Positions 8,051 through 17,379 of a DNA stretch of 64,000 bases are shown here, piece by piece. Under the pieces are notes generated by a model that was given only the letters and a program-made list of their open reading frames with translations, had not been told where the DNA came from and did no database searches. The number at the start of each line of letters is the position of its first letter. Within the stretch, counting starts at the first letter, position 1. Where the stretch lies: the NCBI GenBank assembly GCA_022826865.1, contig JAJDUC010000079.1, forward strand, positions 1 to 64,000, in the 5' to 3' direction. The translations under genes were made by a program, and so were the position numbers. The stretch comes from Anaerolineae bacterium (GTDB taxonomy: Bacteria > Chloroflexota > Anaerolineae > Aggregatilineales > Phototrophicaceae).

Positions 8051-8101
8051 TCCCCTTCCCGCATTTTGGGATGCCCGCAATAGAGATTGCGGGAAAGGGG
8101 A
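8051..8101. repeat. Hairpin element between mod and res
   Basis: TCCCCTTCCCGCA (8051-8063) pairs with TGCGGGAAAGGGGA (8088-8101) with one bulged base. It resembles the CCCCTCCCC/GGGGAGGGG palindrome inside mod, so it may be the same kind of element. It is not followed by a T-run, so I do not call it a terminator. It lies where the res ribosome binding site would be. Confidence 0.55.
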
Positions 8102-8113
8102 TGGGGGCAAGAA

Positions 8114-10588
8114 TTGGAACTCAAGGAATATCAGGTCAAAGCGCTGGAAGCGTTCGACGATTACTTTGAGGCTTTGACGCGCAACGAGCGGGAAGGTCAA
8201 GAGCAAGCAAAGCGCTATCAAGACGCGGGCTTGCCCATGCCGGAAAATACGCTCGACTTTCCCCGCCAAGCATGGAAAGAACTGGCTGAGGTCGGCAAGG
8301 TGGCTGACCGCAGATATGCCGAGCGCAGCGATGGATTGGGACGACCCATTCCGCACGTCTGCATCAAAGTGCCGACGGGCGGCGGCAAGACCCTGCTCGC
8401 GGCTGAGGCGCTGGGGCGGATTCAGCATCCGACGGGACTTGTGCTGTGGATCGTGCCCACGCGCGCCATCTACCGGCAAACGAAGGGCGCGCTCTGGAAT
8501 CGAGAGCATCCATACCGGCAGCGCCTGGAGCGAGCCAGTGGCGGTCGCGTCAAGATGCTGGAAAAGGACGTCCGCTTCCAGCCGGCCGACATCGCCAATT
8601 ACCTCTGCGTGATGCTCTTGATGTTTCCAGCTGCCAACCGTCAAAAGGGTAAAGAGTTTCTGCGCTTTTTCCGGGATTCAGGACGATACAACGCCTTCTT
8701 TCCCAATAGCGATCACGCTCTTTATGCTGCGGAACTGCTCAAGAAATTCCCGGATCTGGACGCGGAAGACGGTCCCGTCAAACAGAGCCTGTTTAATGTA
8801 ATCAAGATGCAGCGTCCCGTAATCATCTTGGACGAAGCGCATAAGGCATACGGGAAAAAGTTAGAGGGCGCGCAGGATTTCGCCAAGTCCATCAATCGCC
8901 TGAACCCGCGCCTCGTCATTGAGTTTTCCGCCACGCCCAACCCGCAAATCAGCAACCTGCTGGTGGATATCACAGGCGTGGAACTCAAAGCCGAAGAAAT
9001 GATCAAAATGCCGGTGCAGGTAGTCAGCCAGATGAAATCCGACTGGAAGGATACCTTGTCGGCCGCCGAGGCTGAATTGACCAAAATCAACAATGCCGCG
9101 CGGCGCCTGCATCAACAGGAAGACCGATACATCCGTCCCATCGCCGTGGTTCGCGTGGAACGAACCGGGCGCGATCAGCGAGACGGAACTCGTGTTCATG
9201 CGGAAGATGTGCGTGAATACCTGATACAGAACGAAGGCATCTCAACAGAAGCCATTCGCGTCAAATCCGCCGAAAATGATGAATTGGGGCGGGAGGACTT
9301 GCTGTCTGAAACAAGTGAAGTTCGCTGGATCATCACCAAAGCGGCGCTGATGGAAGGCTGGGATTGTCCCTTCGCCTACTTGCTAGTCCTTCTCGACAAT
9401 ACTCGTTCGCAAATCGCCCTGACGCAACTGGTGGGCCGCATCTTGCGCCAACCACATGCCCGGCTCACAGGCGTCGAAGCATTGGATCGCTCTTATGTCT
9501 ATTGCTGGAATCTTGATGTGCTCAAAGCGGTGGATCAAGTGAGACAGGGCTTGCAGGATGAAGGCCTTACCGGCTTGATGGATCAAGTCCAAAGCGCGGA
9601 TGGCGACGACCCCACTCAGCGCAAGATATCTATTCCGAGGCGAGAGGCATTTCGAGAATTTCCCGTCAGCATTCCGAAAGTTTTGCACCAACATCGGGGC
9701 GGCTGGCGCATACTGGATCACCTGCAAGACATTCTGGCGGAAGTGGACTGGAATGAAGTCCGCCTGCCGCCCATACAAATGTATACTCACGAACCGCCGT
9801 ACATGCATCGAGCGGAGGTTGATGTCGACGAAGAAAGTCCATTCTACTCCCCAAAAGAAGAGTTCGATGCCTATGACAAGACGCTGTCCGTTTCCTGGTT
9901 TACGCGGCGGCTTTCCGATATCGTGCCCAACCCCTGGCGGGCGGCTCAATTTGTTATGGAATTGTTCGACCAATTACGCGCTAGCGGACGCTCCGAATCT
10001 GAAATATATTTTAACCGCGCAGGATATGCTGCGCAGCTAAGGGCACACCTGAGCGCTGAATGCAATCGCCTGTGCAAATCGATATATGAACAGAAACTCA
10101 AAGAGGGAATCATTCGTTTTGATTTTTGCGCGGAGCCAAGTTTTAAATTGCCGCCTGCGTTCCCGTTGACAATTGGAGATAAGGACCATACTTTAGAGCG
10201 CGGCGGGATGCCGGTGCAGCTCAGTTTCTTCGACAAAGTTTTCGAGAAACAATTTGATTCGGAATTGGAAAAGGATTTTGCCTTTCACCTGGAAAAACAG
10301 CCGCTCAAATGGTGGCATCGAGTACGGCGGGAGTATTATGTGCTAGGATGGCGCAGTCAGAAAATATACCCTGATTTTGTCACCTTTGCCGACCGGCATT
10401 TTGGCATGTTTGAGACCAAAGGCAATCACCTAAAAAACGAAGATACGATTTATAAGCGCGAAGTATTCGAGCTATTAGAACAGCATTTCAATACCACCGA
10501 ACGCGGGGTTCGCATTGAAAAGCGCGAGAACCGAAAAGGACAATTCCAGATTGTGTATGACTCCAAATTCCCGTCTATAAAAAATTGA
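8114..10588 (+). CDS. res: Type III restriction enzyme, helicase/endonuclease subunit (Res)
   Basis: ATP-dependent translocase-nuclease partner of Mod. Superfamily 2 helicase motifs are in order: Walker A VPTGGGKTLLAAEAL, DEAH box IILDEAHK, motif III EFSATPN and motif VI QLVGRILRQPHA. The C-terminus has the PD-(D/E)xK nuclease signature IYPDFVTFADRHFGMFETKG. The gene is intact. The ORF is open from a TTG at 8087 inside the hairpin; I prefer the TTG at 8114 (LELKEYQVKALEAFDDYF) because it follows GGGGGC and begins where Res homology is expected. It follows mod after 69 bp and probably shares its promoter. If mod is OFF, Res would normally be inactive, because Res needs Mod for site recognition. 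Confidence 0.92.
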   Translation: MELKEYQVKALEAFDDYFEALTRNEREGQEQAKRYQDAGLPMPENTLDFPRQAWKELAEVGKVADRRYAERSDGLGRPIPHVCIKVPTGGGKTLLAAEALGRIQHPTGLVLWIVPTRAIYRQTKGALWNREHPYRQRLERASGGRVKMLEKDVRFQPADIANYLCVMLLMFPAANRQKGKEFLRFFRDSGRYNAFFPNSDHALYAAELLKKFPDLDAEDGPVKQSLFNVIKMQRPVIILDEAHKAYGKKLEGAQDFAKSINRLNPRLVIEFSATPNPQISNLLVDITGVELKAEEMIKMPVQVVSQMKSDWKDTLSAAEAELTKINNAARRLHQQEDRYIRPIAVVRVERTGRDQRDGTRVHAEDVREYLIQNEGISTEAIRVKSAENDELGREDLLSETSEVRWIITKAALMEGWDCPFAYLLVLLDNTRSQIALTQLVGRILRQPHARLTGVEALDRSYVYCWNLDVLKAVDQVRQGLQDEGLTGLMDQVQSADGDDPTQRKISIPRREAFREFPVSIPKVLHQHRGGWRILDHLQDILAEVDWNEVRLPPIQMYTHEPPYMHRAEVDVDEESPFYSPKEEFDAYDKTLSVSWFTRRLSDIVPNPWRAAQFVMELFDQLRASGRSESEIYFNRAGYAAQLRAHLSAECNRLCKSIYEQKLKEGIIRFDFCAEPSFKLPPAFPLTIGDKDHTLERGGMPVQLSFFDKVFEKQFDSELEKDFAFHLEKQPLKWWHRVRREYYVLGWRSQKIYPDFVTFADRHFGMFETKGNHLKNEDTIYKREVFELLEQHFNTTERGVRIEKRENRKGQFQIVYDSKFPSIKN

Positions 10589-10603
10589 GCACGACGAACG
10601 CTG

Positions 10604-10945
10604 ATGCAAAAACTGTTCACATACGGCACGCTCCAGGACCCGGCAACGCAGGAGAGACTGCTGGGCCGGACCTTGGGCGCGGGCAGCGCCGATACCTTGC
10701 GCGGCTATCGGCTGGCGCGCCTGACCGGTATTCACCAGGTCTTCTCCATTCTTCAGCCCCATCCCGGTTCGACCGTGGAAGGCATGTTATTCGAAGTGTC
10801 GCAGGAAGAGCTGGAGCGCCTGGACGACTACGAAGGCGACGCCTACCAGCGCGTCAGCGTCACGCTGGTGAGCAAGACGCGGGCCTGGGCTTATATCGAG
10901 AATCCCAAATCCAGCTTTCGCATCCATATTGAAGCGCCCGAATAA
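10604..10945 (+). CDS. Gamma-glutamylcyclotransferase-like (AIG2/GGCT fold) protein
   Basis: 113 residues, the usual size for the family. The N-terminal LFTYGTLQDP matches the conserved YGTL substrate loop, and the acidic QEELERLDDYEGD segment carries the conserved Glu and the LDxYEG motif. Likely cleaves gamma-glutamyl amines or dipeptides to 5-oxoproline; the true substrate cannot be read from sequence. It starts 15 bp after res and may be read from the same transcript, but its base composition and family suggest housekeeping rather than a role in restriction. Confidence 0.88.
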   Translation: MQKLFTYGTLQDPATQERLLGRTLGAGSADTLRGYRLARLTGIHQVFSILQPHPGSTVEGMLFEVSQEELERLDDYEGDAYQRVSVTLVSKTRAWAYIENPKSSFRIHIEAPE

Positions 10946-11006
10946 GTCCGGCCACGGACGGGCATTGCTTCGCTGATTGACATACAGGCTCGACGAAAGA
11001 AGGCAA

Positions 11007-12182
11007 ATGTCAACACTCGGCATCGGCGTCATCGGCATGGGCTGGATGGGCCAAGTGCATGCGCGCTCTTACAGCTTGGCGCGGCAGCGATTCCCGGATA
11101 GCGACGTCGCGGCGCGGCTGGTCATCTGCTCCGACAGCGTTGCCGCCCGCGCGGAAAGCGCGCGTGAGCTTCTCGGCTTCGAAAGCGCCACAACGCGCTG
11201 GCAAGATGTTGTCGCCCAGCCCGACGTGGATATTGTCAACATTGCCACCCCGAACAACCTGCACCTGGAGATCGTCGAGGCAGCCGCGGCCGCCGGCAAA
11301 CATATTTTCTGTGAGAAGCCGGTCGGGCGGAAGCCGGAGGAGACGGCGCAGATCGAGCGCCTCGCGCGGGAGGCGGGCGTTCTGAGCTTCGTCGGTTTCA
11401 ATTATCGCTGGGCGCCTCTGGCGCTGCATGCCAAGCAGTTGATCGACGCCGGCGACCTGGGCGAACTCACGCATTATCGCGGGCGCTTCTTCAGCATGTA
11501 TGGCAGCGACCCGCTGGGTTTGCTGTCCTGGCGCTTCGACCGCCGCATCGCGGGTTACGGCGCGCTGGGCGATATCATGGCCCACGTCAGCGATATGGCG
11601 CTTTACCTCTGCGGCGGCATTAGACGCCTGGTCAGCAATTCACATACCTTCATCCCGGAGCGTCCGCTGCCGATACCGGGCAAAGGCACGCATTACTCGC
11701 GGGGCGCGCCAGAGGATCCGCATGGCGCAGTCAGCAACGAAGATTATGTCGGCGCGCTGGTGGAATTCGCGAACGGAGCGCGCGGCACACTCGAAGCATC
11801 ACGCGCGATATTCGGTCCGAAGAACCAGATGGCCTTTGAAGTCAACGGGACCAAGGGCGCGCTCAGCTGGGATTTCGAGCGTATGAACGAGTTGCAGCTT
11901 TACCTGCCGGGCGAGGATGGCCGGCACGATGGATTCATGCGCGTAGTTGGCGGCGATCGCTATCCCTTCCACGGCAACTTCAATCCGGGAGAAGGCAGCG
12001 GCATCGGTTATGAAGATATGAAGGTCATCGAAGCTCATCAGTTCCTCAAGGCGGTGGCGGCCGGGCGGCAAGCGAAACCCGGCTTGGCGGAGGCGCTGGC
12101 GGCAGCTGATGCGCACGCGGCCATGATCCGCTCCTGGGAAAGCGGCGGCTGGGAAGAGGTGAACAGCCTGCGCATCCCTTAA
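11007..12182 (+). CDS. Gfo/Idh/MocA family NAD(P)-dependent oxidoreductase
   Basis: About 391 residues. The N-terminal Rossmann fold shows GIGVIGMGWMGQVHA, the family motif is FCEKPVGRKPEE, and GDIMAHVSDMALYLCGG carries the His/Asp region of the C-terminal substrate domain. Probably oxidises or reduces a sugar or inositol derivative. The start is the ATG at 11007 after AGAAGG; the longer ORF from 10977 has no ribosome binding site. It lies ahead of guaD on the same strand, but no shared pathway is evident. Confidence 0.9.
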   Translation: MSTLGIGVIGMGWMGQVHARSYSLARQRFPDSDVAARLVICSDSVAARAESARELLGFESATTRWQDVVAQPDVDIVNIATPNNLHLEIVEAAAAAGKHIFCEKPVGRKPEETAQIERLAREAGVLSFVGFNYRWAPLALHAKQLIDAGDLGELTHYRGRFFSMYGSDPLGLLSWRFDRRIAGYGALGDIMAHVSDMALYLCGGIRRLVSNSHTFIPERPLPIPGKGTHYSRGAPEDPHGAVSNEDYVGALVEFANGARGTLEASRAIFGPKNQMAFEVNGTKGALSWDFERMNELQLYLPGEDGRHDGFMRVVGGDRYPFHGNFNPGEGSGIGYEDMKVIEAHQFLKAVAAGRQAKPGLAEALAAADAHAAMIRSWESGGWEEVNSLRIP

Positions 12183-12245
12183 GGCGCGCTTCCGCTTTGT
12201 ATGGCACAATCAGCACGGTAGAGAATCGCATAAACGGAATCGACC

Positions 12246-13559
12246 ATGCCGCAACTCGCGCTGCGTGGCGCCCTTTACACGCTTATAGATGACCCCTTCT
12301 TGCATCCGGCGGAGGATTGCGCCCGGTACGAAGAGGATGGCCTCATCCTGATCCAAGACGGTCGGATCAGCGCAGTCGGCCCTTTCAATCGGCTGCGCTC
12401 GCGACTGTCCGCTGAGGTCCCGCTGCGTCATTATCCCAACGCAATCTTGCTGCCCGGCTTCGTCGATGCGCATATCCATTATCCCCAGGTGGAGATCATC
12501 GGCTCATACGGCACGCAGCTGCTGGAATGGCTGAACAAATACACCTTTCCGACCGAAGCCAAATTTAATGATCCCGAGCACTCGGCGCGTATCGCGGAAT
12601 TTTTCATATCCGAATTGCAGCGCAACGGCACTACTGCGGCATCGGTGTTCTGCACATCGGCGCCCGCTTCGGTCGATGCGATATTTGAGGCGGCCCGGCA
12701 AGATAACATGCTCATTCTGGCCGGCAAAATGATGATGGACAGCCATGCGCCGAAGAATATCCTCGACAGCGCGCAATCCAGTTACGATGACTCAAAGGCG
12801 CTGATCGAACGCTGGCACGGGCGCGGCCGTTGCCTCTACACTGTGACGCCGCGCTTTGCCTTAACCAGCAGCCCGGGCCAACTGAAATTGGCCGGCGCCT
12901 TGCTGCGCGAATACGGCGATGTCAGATTGCAATCACACATTTCCGAGAATCGGGACGAGCTCGCCCGCGCGGCCGATCTTTACCCGGATCGGGCGAATTA
13001 CACGGACATCTACGACCATTTCGGCCTGCTGGATGAGCGGGCGATATACGGGCATGGCATCCATCTCTCCGAGGGCGAATTGCAGCGCTTCCACGATACC
13101 GGCGCGAAGATCGCTCACTGCCCGACATCAAACTTCTTTATCGGCAGCGGCCTCTTTGACATTGAAAAGACCAGGTCGGCCGCCCGACCGGTCACCGTTG
13201 GCCTGGGCACTGATGTGGGCGGCGGCACGAGCTTCTCGATGCTGCAGACGATGAGCGAAGCCTACAAAATGGCGCAACTCCGCGGCATCTCGCTAACGGC
13301 GGCCCAGTGCTTTTACCTGGCGACCCTGGGCAGCGCTGAATCGCTTGGCATTGAGGACCGGGTTGGCAGCCTGCGGGCCGGATACGCGGCCGATATTGTT
13401 GCATTGGATCCGCGGGCGACGCCTCTGCTGGAATTGCGATCGGAAGTAGCCGAATCGCTGGATGAACTGCTGTTCGCCCTGATGATATGCGCGGACGACC
13501 GGGCGGTCGAAGCGACATACGTCGCCGGAGAGCCGGTCTACCTGCGCGCGCAAGGATAG
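12246..13559 (+). CDS. guaD: Guanine deaminase
   Basis: Amidohydrolase-superfamily enzyme converting guanine to xanthine and ammonia, 437 residues. Family hallmarks are the zinc-binding PGFVDAHIHYPQ motif, SHISENRDE, YGHGIHLSEGE, CPTSNFFIGSGLFD and LGTDVGGGTSFSML. These match GuaD rather than other aminohydrolases. Cytoplasmic purine salvage. It stands 63 bp downstream of the Gfo/Idh gene and is convergent with the glycosyltransferase on the minus strand, with 7 bp between stop codons. Confidence 0.93.
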   Translation: MPQLALRGALYTLIDDPFLHPAEDCARYEEDGLILIQDGRISAVGPFNRLRSRLSAEVPLRHYPNAILLPGFVDAHIHYPQVEIIGSYGTQLLEWLNKYTFPTEAKFNDPEHSARIAEFFISELQRNGTTAASVFCTSAPASVDAIFEAARQDNMLILAGKMMMDSHAPKNILDSAQSSYDDSKALIERWHGRGRCLYTVTPRFALTSSPGQLKLAGALLREYGDVRLQSHISENRDELARAADLYPDRANYTDIYDHFGLLDERAIYGHGIHLSEGELQRFHDTGAKIAHCPTSNFFIGSGLFDIEKTRSAARPVTVGLGTDVGGGTSFSMLQTMSEAYKMAQLRGISLTAAQCFYLATLGSAESLGIEDRVGSLRAGYAADIVALDPRATPLLELRSEVAESLDELLFALMICADDRAVEATYVAGEPVYLRAQG

Positions 13560-13566
13560 GCCAAAT

Positions 13567-15513
13567 CTAACGCAGGGCGATCTCCGCGAGCGCGACATAA
13601 CTTTCACCTTCCGTCAGCAGGCGCGCGGCCGGATCGTCGATGTCATAAAGTCCGGCGATCAAGCGATAGGCGCCGGCCGGCAGATCGGCCGGTATCAGAA
13701 GACCATGATTATCGACAATGACATCGCCCGGCTGCCAGGCTGTCGCCGGCGCTGAGCCGCCGACCGGTTCACTGTCGCGCTGCGCGACCAGGGCGCCCGC
13801 GCCATTGAGAAGCTGCAAGAACACTTTGTATCTTTGGTCCGGGCGGCGGTCCGCCGTCCAGCGCAATTGAATTTGCAGCAGGTCGCCCGCCGCGACCGAA
13901 TCAGCGCTCAGCGCAAAAGACCGCAGCCTGATATCGGCGCCAAAACGCCGGTCGATCTGAACGGGATCGCCCAGGTCAGCAGGGCGGGCGTATTGCAAAT
14001 AACGAAAATCGTCGAACCAAGCCTCGCTGATTTCAAAGGCGTACCGGTTCAGGGTCGTCTCAAGGACGCGCTTCGGGTCTTGTTCCGCTTCGCCGTACAA
14101 AATGACGTGCAAGCGTTCGCGCGCGGCGACGATTTCAAGCGTTTCGTCCCGAGTCTGTTGCGCGTCCGCCGAGTTTGGCAAGCCGTAGACCGGGGCGCCG
14201 GCCGTATAGTAGTAGCGCAGCAATTCTTCCAAGCCGGTGCCGCTGACAATCAGCGCATCCTCCGCGCCAAGCTCCGCCTCTATTATTCGAACCAGGGCGC
14301 GCATATCGTCCCGCTGAAATTCGGGCGCATGGTACAGGCGCGGCAGACTGCTGGCTTGGGCCAGGAATATGGCGCCGACGCTGATGCCGGCCGCCAGCTT
14401 CGGCAAGATGCCGAGCGCGGCGCCGGTCCGGCGCAAGCGCCACGAAGCCAGGATCCAGACGCCCCGCCCCATCCAGAGGGCCAAGCCCAACTGCGCCGGC
14501 AATAGAAAGCGAAGGTAACGGTCCGTCAGTTCGAGATAAAGGTAGCCCGCGAGCGAGACGAGAACCCAGGCCAAGGGAAGCAGCGCGTCCCAGCGCCACT
14601 TTTGGCCACCGGGCGCGGGCAGCAAACCGAAGAGCAGAATGATACAGATGCCATAAATCCAGATGTCCGAGGCTGTATCGTATGTATTGCCGACGGCTAA
14701 GTGCCCCAGGATCATACCCAAGGCTTGATGCGGCGCGGCCGCCGCCGAAAGGTTTGGCTGCGCGAAGACTCGCTCCAGCGAAATCGGCAGCCAGGGCGCG
14801 AAAAGCAACAGCGTCGTCAAATTGGGAACGAGGGCCCAAGTCGCGATGCGCCGCAGGCTCCCGAAAGCCAGCGACATTGGCCTTTCCTTCAGCAAAGAAG
14901 ACAAAACGACGAGCGCCAGGACGCTTAATTGCGACAAGATGACCAGGGCATAGGCGACATGGGTATACATGCCCAGGGCATTGATTAGACCCAGCCCAAT
15001 CATGTTCCGTCCGGATTGCGAGCGCAAACAGCCGGCGAAGAGCCACATGCTCGCGCCGGCGGTCGCCGCCAACATGGCATACATGCGCGCCTCTTGCGCG
15101 TAATAGATGCTGAAGCTGTTGAGAGCGACCAGAGCGGCCGCGGCCAAACCGACGCCGGGATGGAGCAAACGCTTGCCCAAGGCGTATGCCCAGGCGACGC
15201 TGATGACACTGAACAGCGCAGACATAGCGCGTAAAGCAAATTCGGATGTTCCTGTCAAGTTCTGCCAAAGACCGTGCAGCGCGAAGTATGCCGGCACATG
15301 GACATCGCTATGGAGGCGCGGGATCACCTCCAGAGGGCTGCGCAGAGAATGGGCATAGGAGACGCCCTCGTCGTACCAGAGCGATTGCTCGTCGAGGCGG
15401 TGGAAGCGAAAGGCTGCTGCCAGCAGAATGAGGGCCAGAGCCAGCGCCAAGGGCAGATAAGACCAGCGAAGGCGCCTCTCCCCGGCCATGACGACGCCAG
15501 AGCTCTCGCTCAT
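13567..15513 (-). CDS. Polytopic membrane glycosyltransferase (GT-C, ArnT/PMT-like)
   Basis: About 648 residues with many hydrophobic spans. Early signature WYDEGVSYAHSLRSPLEVIP and HSDVHVPAYFALHGLWQNLTG match the catalytic DE and D.H.P loop of GT39/GT83-type lipid-phosphate-sugar-dependent glycosyltransferases. The C-terminal 130 residues are soluble and probably extracytoplasmic. I place the start at the ATG at 15513: it overlaps the upstream stop as ATGA, whereas the ORF-track extension runs 25 residues into the upstream gene. Translational coupling with the glycoside-hydrolase-like gene suggests a joint role in an envelope or exopolysaccharide glycan. Confidence 0.85.
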   Translation of the reverse strand: MSESSGVVMAGERRLRWSYLPLALALALILLAAAFRFHRLDEQSLWYDEGVSYAHSLRSPLEVIPRLHSDVHVPAYFALHGLWQNLTGTSEFALRAMSALFSVISVAWAYALGKRLLHPGVGLAAAALVALNSFSIYYAQEARMYAMLAATAGASMWLFAGCLRSQSGRNMIGLGLINALGMYTHVAYALVILSQLSVLALVVLSSLLKERPMSLAFGSLRRIATWALVPNLTTLLLFAPWLPISLERVFAQPNLSAAAAPHQALGMILGHLAVGNTYDTASDIWIYGICIILLFGLLPAPGGQKWRWDALLPLAWVLVSLAGYLYLELTDRYLRFLLPAQLGLALWMGRGVWILASWRLRRTGAALGILPKLAAGISVGAIFLAQASSLPRLYHAPEFQRDDMRALVRIIEAELGAEDALIVSGTGLEELLRYYYTAGAPVYGLPNSADAQQTRDETLEIVAARERLHVILYGEAEQDPKRVLETTLNRYAFEISEAWFDDFRYLQYARPADLGDPVQIDRRFGADIRLRSFALSADSVAAGDLLQIQLRWTADRRPDQRYKVFLQLLNGAGALVAQRDSEPVGGSAPATAWQPGDVIVDNHGLLIPADLPAGAYRLIAGLYDIDDPAARLLTEGESYVALAEIALR

Positions 15514-17237
15514 CGCCGGCGGGCGCTGAGCGCCATGCCAACTGTTGCGACCAGGGCGACGACTAGCGCGAAACCCAGAGCGATCCAAGACAGCAGACGT
15601 CCCGTACTCCGGTCGTATACAACGATTTCATCGACGACCAGCGCTTCTGAACCGAAGGCGACATGCTGCGATCGCGCCAGCCCGGAAGACAGTCCGATAT
15701 GCGTCATGCGCCAAGCGGACCGGCCTTCGCCCTCCGGCCGCCAGCGGATATCCAGGGCCGTGCCCTGCGCGCTGAATTCCAGGCCGCTGTCCAAGCGGAG
15801 GGCGCGACCAAAGCGAGCGGAGGCGTCGGCAACAAGTTCGCCGTCGGCGTCAATCTGCCAAGTCTCCGCTTGGTGAACGCCGCGATAGAGTATCGGCGTC
15901 TGCGCAGTAATGTAGTCCTTGACCGCATGATAGACGGGCAGAGGCGTGAAGGTCGGCTTTTCCGGCTGGTAGTCGGGCTCGACCATTCGAAAATAATAGA
16001 ATGCCTGGTCAGCTTCGAAGGGGTCTTTGCGCGTGAAGAACCAGTACATGACATTGCCGACCCAAGTCCATTCCTCTTGTACGCGATCGTATAGCTGCGG
16101 CATATAGCGCGCCGCCTGCTCTTGCGTGACATTGCCGTAGTTGCTGTAGAGCGCAATCCGCTCGGGCGGCAGGGCGGCGTCCAGCGTTGCGTTCCAGGCG
16201 GCTTCGCTCAACCAGATCGGCTTATGCGCGTCGCCGTTTCGCACCATAATATCGCGATAGTAACTGTGCCGCGCCACATTGACGCTGGTCGCGCGCATGC
16301 GCCGGTCGGTCGGTCCGCTGAACAGCCCGTATCCCTGGGCCGAAAGCACATCAAAGCATTCGCCGCCGCCGCTGTCATAAAATGCCTGGAGAAATACCAG
16401 ATCGCTCAGGTCGCGCGCGCCATCCAGGGCGATGGTTGGGGCGATGGCGCCGCTGATGACAACAATCTCCGGATCGACTGTCTTTAGCGCCGCATGGGCG
16501 CGGCAAATCAAATCGGCATAACCGGCCGGATCAATCGGCTGATTGCCCCACTCTGGATAGATATTCGGTTCATTCCAGATCTGATAATGGCGAATGCGGC
16601 CGCGATAGCGTTCCGCCACGGCGACGGCATAGTTGACAAAATCATTCAGGTCGTCGGGCGGCGCATGGGCGCCGGCTTCCGGATCGGCGCGCGACCAGGC
16701 GGGCGGATTGCTCAAGCGCGCCATCAGCCGCAAGCCGTATGCTTCTACCATGTCGACAATCCGGTCATATTTTGCCCAGGCGTCGACCGTGTCTTTCCGG
16801 CCATCGCCATCGCGATCCTGGCGCGAATCGGTGAATTGCCCGCGTCCATCCACCTCGAGGTCTTCCCAGGGGAATTCCTGCCGCAACCAGACGAAACCGG
16901 CGTCGCGGATCATGCCCAGCATCGCCTCAATTTTTTCCGGCTCAACCTCCTGCTCCAAAAATGTATTGATGCCGTAGGGGATCTGCGCCTTGTTATCAAT
17001 GGGCGCATGGGCATCGGTCGCCAAGGGATGGCGTATAAGATTGCCGGCCAGCTCGACCATGCCTCTGATCTGCCCGAGCGCCTCTTCCTCTCCGGTTTGG
17101 GACCAAAAAAAGCGCCAAAGGAGGCCCTGCCCGCGCAGATCAAAGCCGAGCGCCAACAGTAGAAGGAAGACGGCTAAAATGGCCAGCGCAAGGCGCCGAA
17201 GCCCCGAACCTGGCCTGTGGAGCGACGCGTTAGACAT
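15510..17237 (-). CDS. Membrane-anchored glycoside hydrolase-like protein (clan A type)
   Basis: About 575 residues. An N-terminal membrane anchor (LALAILAVFLLLLALGF) is followed by a TIM-barrel region with the acid/base motif YQIWNEPNIYP and a second catalytic-type motif PIWLSEAAWNA, typical of clan GH-A (GH5/GH39-like). A C-terminal beta-rich domain (GRALRLDSGLEFSAQG) and a terminal membrane span (WIALGFALVVALVATVGMAL) follow. It may act on an extracellular glycan. The likely start is ATG at 17237; a TATAAT (17245-17250, reverse strand) sits just upstream, so the mRNA might be nearly leaderless. An ATG at 17246 is an alternative. Confidence 0.8.
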   Translation of the reverse strand: MSNASLHRPGSGLRRLALAILAVFLLLLALGFDLRGQGLLWRFFWSQTGEEEALGQIRGMVELAGNLIRHPLATDAHAPIDNKAQIPYGINTFLEQEVEPEKIEAMLGMIRDAGFVWLRQEFPWEDLEVDGRGQFTDSRQDRDGDGRKDTVDAWAKYDRIVDMVEAYGLRLMARLSNPPAWSRADPEAGAHAPPDDLNDFVNYAVAVAERYRGRIRHYQIWNEPNIYPEWGNQPIDPAGYADLICRAHAALKTVDPEIVVISGAIAPTIALDGARDLSDLVFLQAFYDSGGGECFDVLSAQGYGLFSGPTDRRMRATSVNVARHSYYRDIMVRNGDAHKPIWLSEAAWNATLDAALPPERIALYSNYGNVTQEQAARYMPQLYDRVQEEWTWVGNVMYWFFTRKDPFEADQAFYYFRMVEPDYQPEKPTFTPLPVYHAVKDYITAQTPILYRGVHQAETWQIDADGELVADASARFGRALRLDSGLEFSAQGTALDIRWRPEGEGRSAWRMTHIGLSSGLARSQHVAFGSEALVVDEIVVYDRSTGRLLSWIALGFALVVALVATVGMALSARRR

Positions 17238-17379
17238 GCGGCGCATTATAGCTTTTGCGCCGACGATTGGAATAGCGCCAGCGCGATCGCCGACCGTCCT
17301 GAGCAAGCTGGGCGGCGTCTCTTCTTTGATTTGCGCCCGGGAATATGTTTAACTTGTCAAAACTGCAGCGGGCTTCCGC

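Noticed and set aside
10977-10982. TTGACA upstream of the Gfo/Idh gene as a promoter
   Set aside because: No -10-like hexamer at 16-18 bp; the matching position overlaps the ribosome binding site and start codon.
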